NCBI GenBank assembly: GCA_015499995.1
Contig: JADNRV010000814.1
Span: 1-12,384, forward strand
From: Flammula alnicola
Taxonomy: Eukaryota; Basidiomycota; Agaricomycetes; Agaricales; Strophariaceae
Direction: 5' to 3'
DNA: 12,384 nt
Shown piece after piece: positions 8,669 through 12,384 of the stretch (position 1 is the first letter of the stretch; each line of letters opens with the position of its first letter). Below the pieces are notes generated by a model. It searched no databases and was not told the origin of the DNA. It was given only the letters and a program-made list of their open reading frames with translations. The translations under genes and the position numbers were made by a program.

Positions 8669-9530
8669 TGTTGTTTCGAGGGCAGAGAAGGCTGCAAAAA
8701 AGTCGCTTCTTAAGTCTCGTCCTCCGTTCTATTTGAAGCTAAAGATATGGAGATGTCTTCGCCGAGCATATGGCACATGATGCCGGAGAGCATGCCTTCG
8801 CGTTCTGGGTTGATTCTGGATCATCTGTGTCGTTTGTCTTGATTAGTATAGGAGTTCTCGTTGTCTCTGCACGTTCGTGCAATCATTTGATACATCGAAT
8901 GAGCTGACAAGCCAGTGGAAGAGTGCGCATATGAGGGTTTTGATCGAAAGATAAATGAAGCTGTGCTGGTGCCAGCAGGTCGCGTACAAATTTGGAAACT
9001 CGAAATCTAGTCCCTTTCCCTGCTACCGTCACCAGCAGGTTCTTCTTGTACACAAATACTGGCCCATTTGATACCTGGCGCATGGATTGCGTGTCGTGGT
9101 TGCAGATTAGGCATCCCCTTCTTTCCATGCATGTGTGCGAACTTGCAGAAGGTCATGTCACATGTTCGACCTTTCTTTGTGTTGTCAGTGTTCATCTACC
9201 ACGGATTCATCCAAAATGTATATACGTGCGTTATTGCTTTTTCCCTGCTGAAATACAATTACACTGAAGCCACCTGCACGATATCTAGATTATGGTACGA
9301 ATATTAACAGATTTAATCATCAGCTTCATCGACGGTGTTGTATAATCATCGTTCATTCGAAAGGAAGCACAAATTGGGAGCAAATCACATATTCACCAAA
9401 TCAGAACAGTCGATATTCCTTCCTTGACTGCGCCGGAAAGGTGGAGGTGCATACATACACTTCGGTCGAGGCACTCCGAAGGGTAGTCACTCTCTGATCT
9501 TCGAGATCATGAATATAATTTGTCGAATCT
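8669..9530. other. No recognisable gene; nagA upstream region and weak open frames
   Basis: The first 100-200 bases should contain the nagA promoter (minus strand; no TATA box stands out). Beyond that there are overlapping 60-91-codon open frames on both strands between about 8883 and 9307. None has a family match, a convincing ATG context or exon-like continuity. A short hairpin (TGATCT-TCG-AGATCA, 9495-9509) is the only structure noticed. Confidence 0.4.
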
Positions 9531-9950
9531 ATACGTAGGTGAGTGCGCATAGTGCATGCCTCTTGGGCCGGTGAACGATGCTAACAGTGGCTTCGCAGAT
9601 ATCGAGGCGCCGAGTCGTTGACGCCGTAAACCATGCCCCGCCACAACTCAAGCCTCAAGCACGAGCCAGCTTACCAGCTCAAATCCGTGGCTAACGGGCT
9701 CCTTTTACAGATAGCAGAGAACCAGTGGATTAGCGAAACTTTGGACCAAGCTTACGTTGAAATACCGCGCCGAACGGATTTTTCTAAAAGACAACAACCC
9801 CGACAACGAATCCCTACCTTCTAGATAGACCGATTCTTGGCCTGATTGCCGTTTCGTTATATCAGGTGCATCTTATTGCTTGCTTATTACACCATGCTCG
9901 CGTTCATTGGATGTTAGTTTTATGGGCCATCAGTAAGTGTTTGCGCGCCT
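9531..9950 (+). other. Cluster of canonical intron signals without a recognisable gene
   Basis: A textbook fungal intron shape occurs at 9539-9598: GTGAGT donor, GCTAAC branch site about 13 nt before the acceptor, then TTCGCAG. A second GGCTAAC...TTTTACAG 3' splice signal follows at about 9689-9710. A GTGCAT...GTTAG pair and a GTAAGT donor lie near 9860-9940. The intervening pieces include a 63-codon frame (9633-9824) but do not join into a protein I recognise. This may be a decayed multi-exon gene or a spliced noncoding RNA; the intron call rests on consensus only. Confidence 0.3.
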
Positions 9951-10877
9951 ATCTTATCTTTGCGATTATATGTACTAAACACATACCCGGAGTGCCATGC
10001 CGGGGCGATGTTGAGCAATGACATCATACTCTTCCGACCGAAGGTTGCGTTTCTTTCATGAACTACGGCCAAAAATTGTCTCAGTTCAGAAAATGGGGAA
10101 CATAACCTTCGACGATAGCACGAGCGGCTCATCGAACGTTGAAATGTAGGTCCGAACTCGGGAGCTCGGATTGAACCAGCTTCAGTTTCTCAACTCATGC
10201 CGCGGCCCACGGATTTTCCCGACGGAATAGGGAAACCAGTGCAATGTAAGTATTGCCTACCCTGGAGCTGTTGGCCGAATCGTTTGGCTCTAGTCGGAAG
10301 TCCTGTGGCTTTCCCCATATTACTCTGGTTTTCGGAAGTTTTCAAAGGCGCGAGTGAACGCACCTTCCAAGTCCGAGGCGACATTAGCGACTCTAGAAAT
10401 CTCTCATGATACATTCATTCATCCAATAGGATAAGCACCTCTCTTGAAGGCTTTATCATATGCATTTTTCATATTCATCGATGTCGCACTGGGCCCAGGA
10501 GGTAAACTGAACAGTACAACTAGGTAAGCGCTAGGCCTTCTATCCGCCAACCCATTTCTAACAATTCCTCAAGGAAATTAGCCTCCAAGTCCCGTTCAGG
10601 GATGTCGATGCATGCTGATGATTTTTTACACAGATAAGATAACGACCCCTTGAGACCTGATGAACACATGCTCCCGAGTTTACGCAGGCAGCTCTGCGCC
10701 TTCGGTGCGGGCCAAAGGTGGGTCGTCGTGAACACCTTCACACGCGGTAGCGTCAATGCCGGTGTGCTATCCCACATGACAGAGCTGCATTCCGGTCCTC
10801 TCCTGCAATGGTTTGGACTCGTACAACTTTGAAAAATCAGAGGTACCACGGGCGAACGTCGGAATTCACTCGGTCCC

Positions 10878-10913
10878 TGTACTTTCCCGTGTACTTTCCG
10901 ATGTACTGTCGAA
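10878..10913. repeat. 12-bp tandem repeat, three copies
   Basis: Copies start at 10878, 10890 and 10902 with an exact 12-bp period: TGTACTTTCCCG, TGTACTTTCCGA and the diverged TGTACTGTCGAA. All share TGTACT. It is a minisatellite-like array in noncoding DNA. Confidence 0.6.
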
Positions 10914-11299
10914 TGAGGCCTGACGCCTGAACGTCGAAAGACAGATGCAATTCATCCTAAACGCCGACGCCCATTGCTATCTTTTTTCGTGTTAGCCAAT
11001 CCGACGCCGCGGTGCGTTAGCTTTGACCTCTTTTTGGCATACTCAGACATGCCCACTAGTGCGCTACCTACTTGACACTGTAAAGCGTCGAATCAAGCAA
11101 ATACTTACCGGCGCATCAGTGCTAACAGAAAAACAAAAGAGATGCAAAATTAGCCTCGGACTAAAATTGGGTCTCTGTTTTATTTTAGGACCACCTTCTC
11201 GTCGGCTGTTGGTGTGCCATGGTCCTTGTCAGTGGTCACCGCCAAAAAGCGACTGACATTCGCAATTGTCAGTAAGTGGAGGCACACGCTACAGTGGAG

Positions 11300-11318
11300 T
11301 CGAGCCTGCTCGAGCCTG
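11300..11318. repeat. Short tandem duplication TCGAGCCTG
   Basis: TCGAGCCTG occurs at 11300-11308 and again at 11310-11318, one base apart. It lies in unannotated sequence and has no evident role. Confidence 0.45.
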
Positions 11319-11353
11319 ATATCGAAATCGAGTCGGTTCACGAGGGAACCCAC

Positions 11354-11865
11354 CTATGCAATGGCCAGACAAATCAAATCAATCACCAAGAAAGATAACC
11401 GCAATCGCCAAACCCCCCGTCGCCATGAGCATATCTCTTCGGCTAATCGCATCACTAGGATGAAAGTCAATTTTCTCTCCCCCTCTATTTTTTGATTGGG
11501 TCTTTGAAATCTTCTTGCACGCTCCTTTCCAAAACTCGCTGATTCTTTCAATGCAACGCCCCTCGTGTTCTGCAGAGCGTGTCCTCATAAATACATGATT
11601 TCCATGGACTTGGACATCAAGCTTTCATTTTCGAACGCGAGGTCGCAACGCTCGGAGAATGTTCCATCTACTTACTTACGATGATATGCACTGGTCCGCA
11701 CGGACGTATTTTTCCATACATATGGAGGCAGTTGCTACCCCGCACTGCGGCAGACTGCGACATCAAAACTAATGCATATGGAAACAGCCTCCGTTTGAAC
11801 TTTGCGTCCGTCAAAGCGTCGCGGAGCTCGAACGCCTCTCGCCTCTTGTTCGCCTCACTGGCATA
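11354..11865 (-). other. Possible spliced or decayed coding fragments, family unknown
   Basis: On the minus strand a 65-codon open stretch (11865-11671) without an ATG reads EANKRREAFELRDALTDAKF and then a hydrophobic part. It runs into a perfect GTAAGTAAG donor near 11683-11675. About 100 nt further on, a CTGCAG acceptor precedes NTRGVALKESASFGKERARR and a C-terminal hydrophobic end (11354). The charged segments look coil-like. The pieces could be exons of a small gene or relics of a larger one. I recognise no family and the phase across the proposed intron is unchecked. Confidence 0.22.
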
Positions 11866-11981
11866 TCATTCTTCAAAGCCTCAATCAGAGGGGGGCGCTT
11901 GATACTAGTTGTTATCAACTGTCGATGGTTATAACTTAAGTAACACGCTTTCGCCTCACACCCCGTTGCGATAATTAAACT

Positions 11982-12221
11982 ATGTGCACAGTATTTTTAG
12001 GGCTCTTATTTATACACATTGCACTTAATGTGGTGTTAAGCAGTCTTCAAGAGCTTGCTGGGCCATTGGATGAGCCGCAGATTTTATCCGGGATGCAATC
12101 GTTCGTTAATTTTGATCTTGAATTGCGACTACTGACGCCTATGGAACTTCTAGGTCATTCATTCATTCATTCATGGCAAACTTTTATTGGCATGCACGAC
12201 GTCTGGCAGCGTCATGCATGA
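11982..12221 (+). other. 79-codon open frame with hydrophobic N-terminus, doubtful gene
   Basis: An ATG at 11982 opens a frame starting MCTVFLGLLFIHIALNVVL, which resembles a signal peptide or membrane helix. The rest has no known motif, and its 3' part runs through the TCAT microsatellite. On the opposite strand TATAAATA (12007-12014) resembles a TATA box. Chance cannot be excluded for either. Confidence 0.15.
12155..12174. repeat. TCAT tetranucleotide microsatellite, five copies
   Basis: Five perfect TCAT units in a row near the right edge of the window. Such a tract is likely to vary in length between strains. Confidence 0.8.
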
Positions 12222-12384
12222 AGTAAGTAGTATACTAGTCAAATGCCACTTGGACGGTTTGAACGCCAGCGCCAGTGTCAAACCAATTTTTGTTCTATGC
12301 CAAAAAAGAATGACGACCGAACTTCTACAGTGGTGTGCGTGTCCTGTAACATTCGGCCGTCTGCCTCGCCACCGAGCCAGGGGG

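Larger units (their letters stand above)
9951..11350. other. Unannotatable stretch with short open frames
   Basis: Open frames of 60-109 codons occur on both strands (for example 10190-10414 and 10520-10849 on minus). None matches a family I know or links to a neighbour by plausible splicing. Small tandem repeats at 10878-10913 and 11300-11319 are listed separately. No mobile-element protein motif was found. Confidence 0.35.

Noticed and set aside
10141..10200. Possible tRNA T-arm (minus-strand GGTTCAATCC)
   Set aside because: No matching acceptor stem, D-arm or anticodon arm at the right distance; only a T-loop look-alike.
10520..10849. 109-codon minus-strand open frame
   Set aside because: Rich in Cys, Ser and Pro with no known motif, no good start and no exon partners; kept only as part of the unannotated stretch.
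11379..11450. Twin-arginine (Tat) signal peptide suggested by SRRDMLMATGGLAIA
   Set aside because: The frame ends right after it, no mature protein follows, and the genome is fungal; a chance resemblance.

Overview
The window looks like nuclear DNA of a filamentous basidiomycete, most likely an agaricomycete. Every recognisable gene is cut by very short GT-AG introns (about 48-64 nt, one of 117 nt). One gene is a large FunK1-type kinase, a fungus-specific family that is strongly expanded in mushrooms. Another is an APH-fold kinase of a type common in basidiomycetes. There are no bacterial operons, ribosome binding sites, tRNA or rRNA genes, or CRISPR arrays. Species cannot be told from the sequence.

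Layout. (1) 240-633, minus: decayed 5' part of a Tc1/mariner-like transposase. (2) 971-1946, plus: intact two-exon APH-family kinase, 306 aa. (3) 2105-3094, minus: a composite dead region. It holds a five-exon isocitrate lyase/PEP mutase superfamily pseudogene (5-bp duplication frameshift, nonsense codon, lost C-terminal half), joined at about 2346-2352 to the tail of an unrelated, unrecognised gene. (4) 3169 to about 6259, plus: FunK1 protein kinase with 7-8 exons, transcribed divergently from the pseudogene across only 74 bp. (5) 6561-8668, minus and convergent with FunK1: a nearly complete N-acetylglucosamine-6-phosphate deacetylase (nagA/DAC1) with nine introns. Its reading frame is broken by three separate one-base deletions although all splice sites and metal-site residues are kept. 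(6) 8669-12384: about 3.7 kb with no recognisable gene, only short open frames, isolated splice-signal clusters, a 12-bp triple repeat and a TCAT microsatellite.

Functionally the genes do not form an obvious pathway or cluster. The right-hand metabolic gene belongs to chitin/GlcNAc catabolism. The two kinases are members of lineage-expanded families with largely unknown substrates. The transposase relic, truncated and fused gene remnants, frameshifted metabolic gene and gene-poor flank suggest a dynamic, partly decaying stretch of genome. I did not find a convincing new biological system. The most rewarding points are the composite pseudogene with its exact lesions and the question whether the three nagA deletions are real. 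All exon models were built by eye from frame continuity, splice consensus and remembered family conservation; no alignment or search was run.
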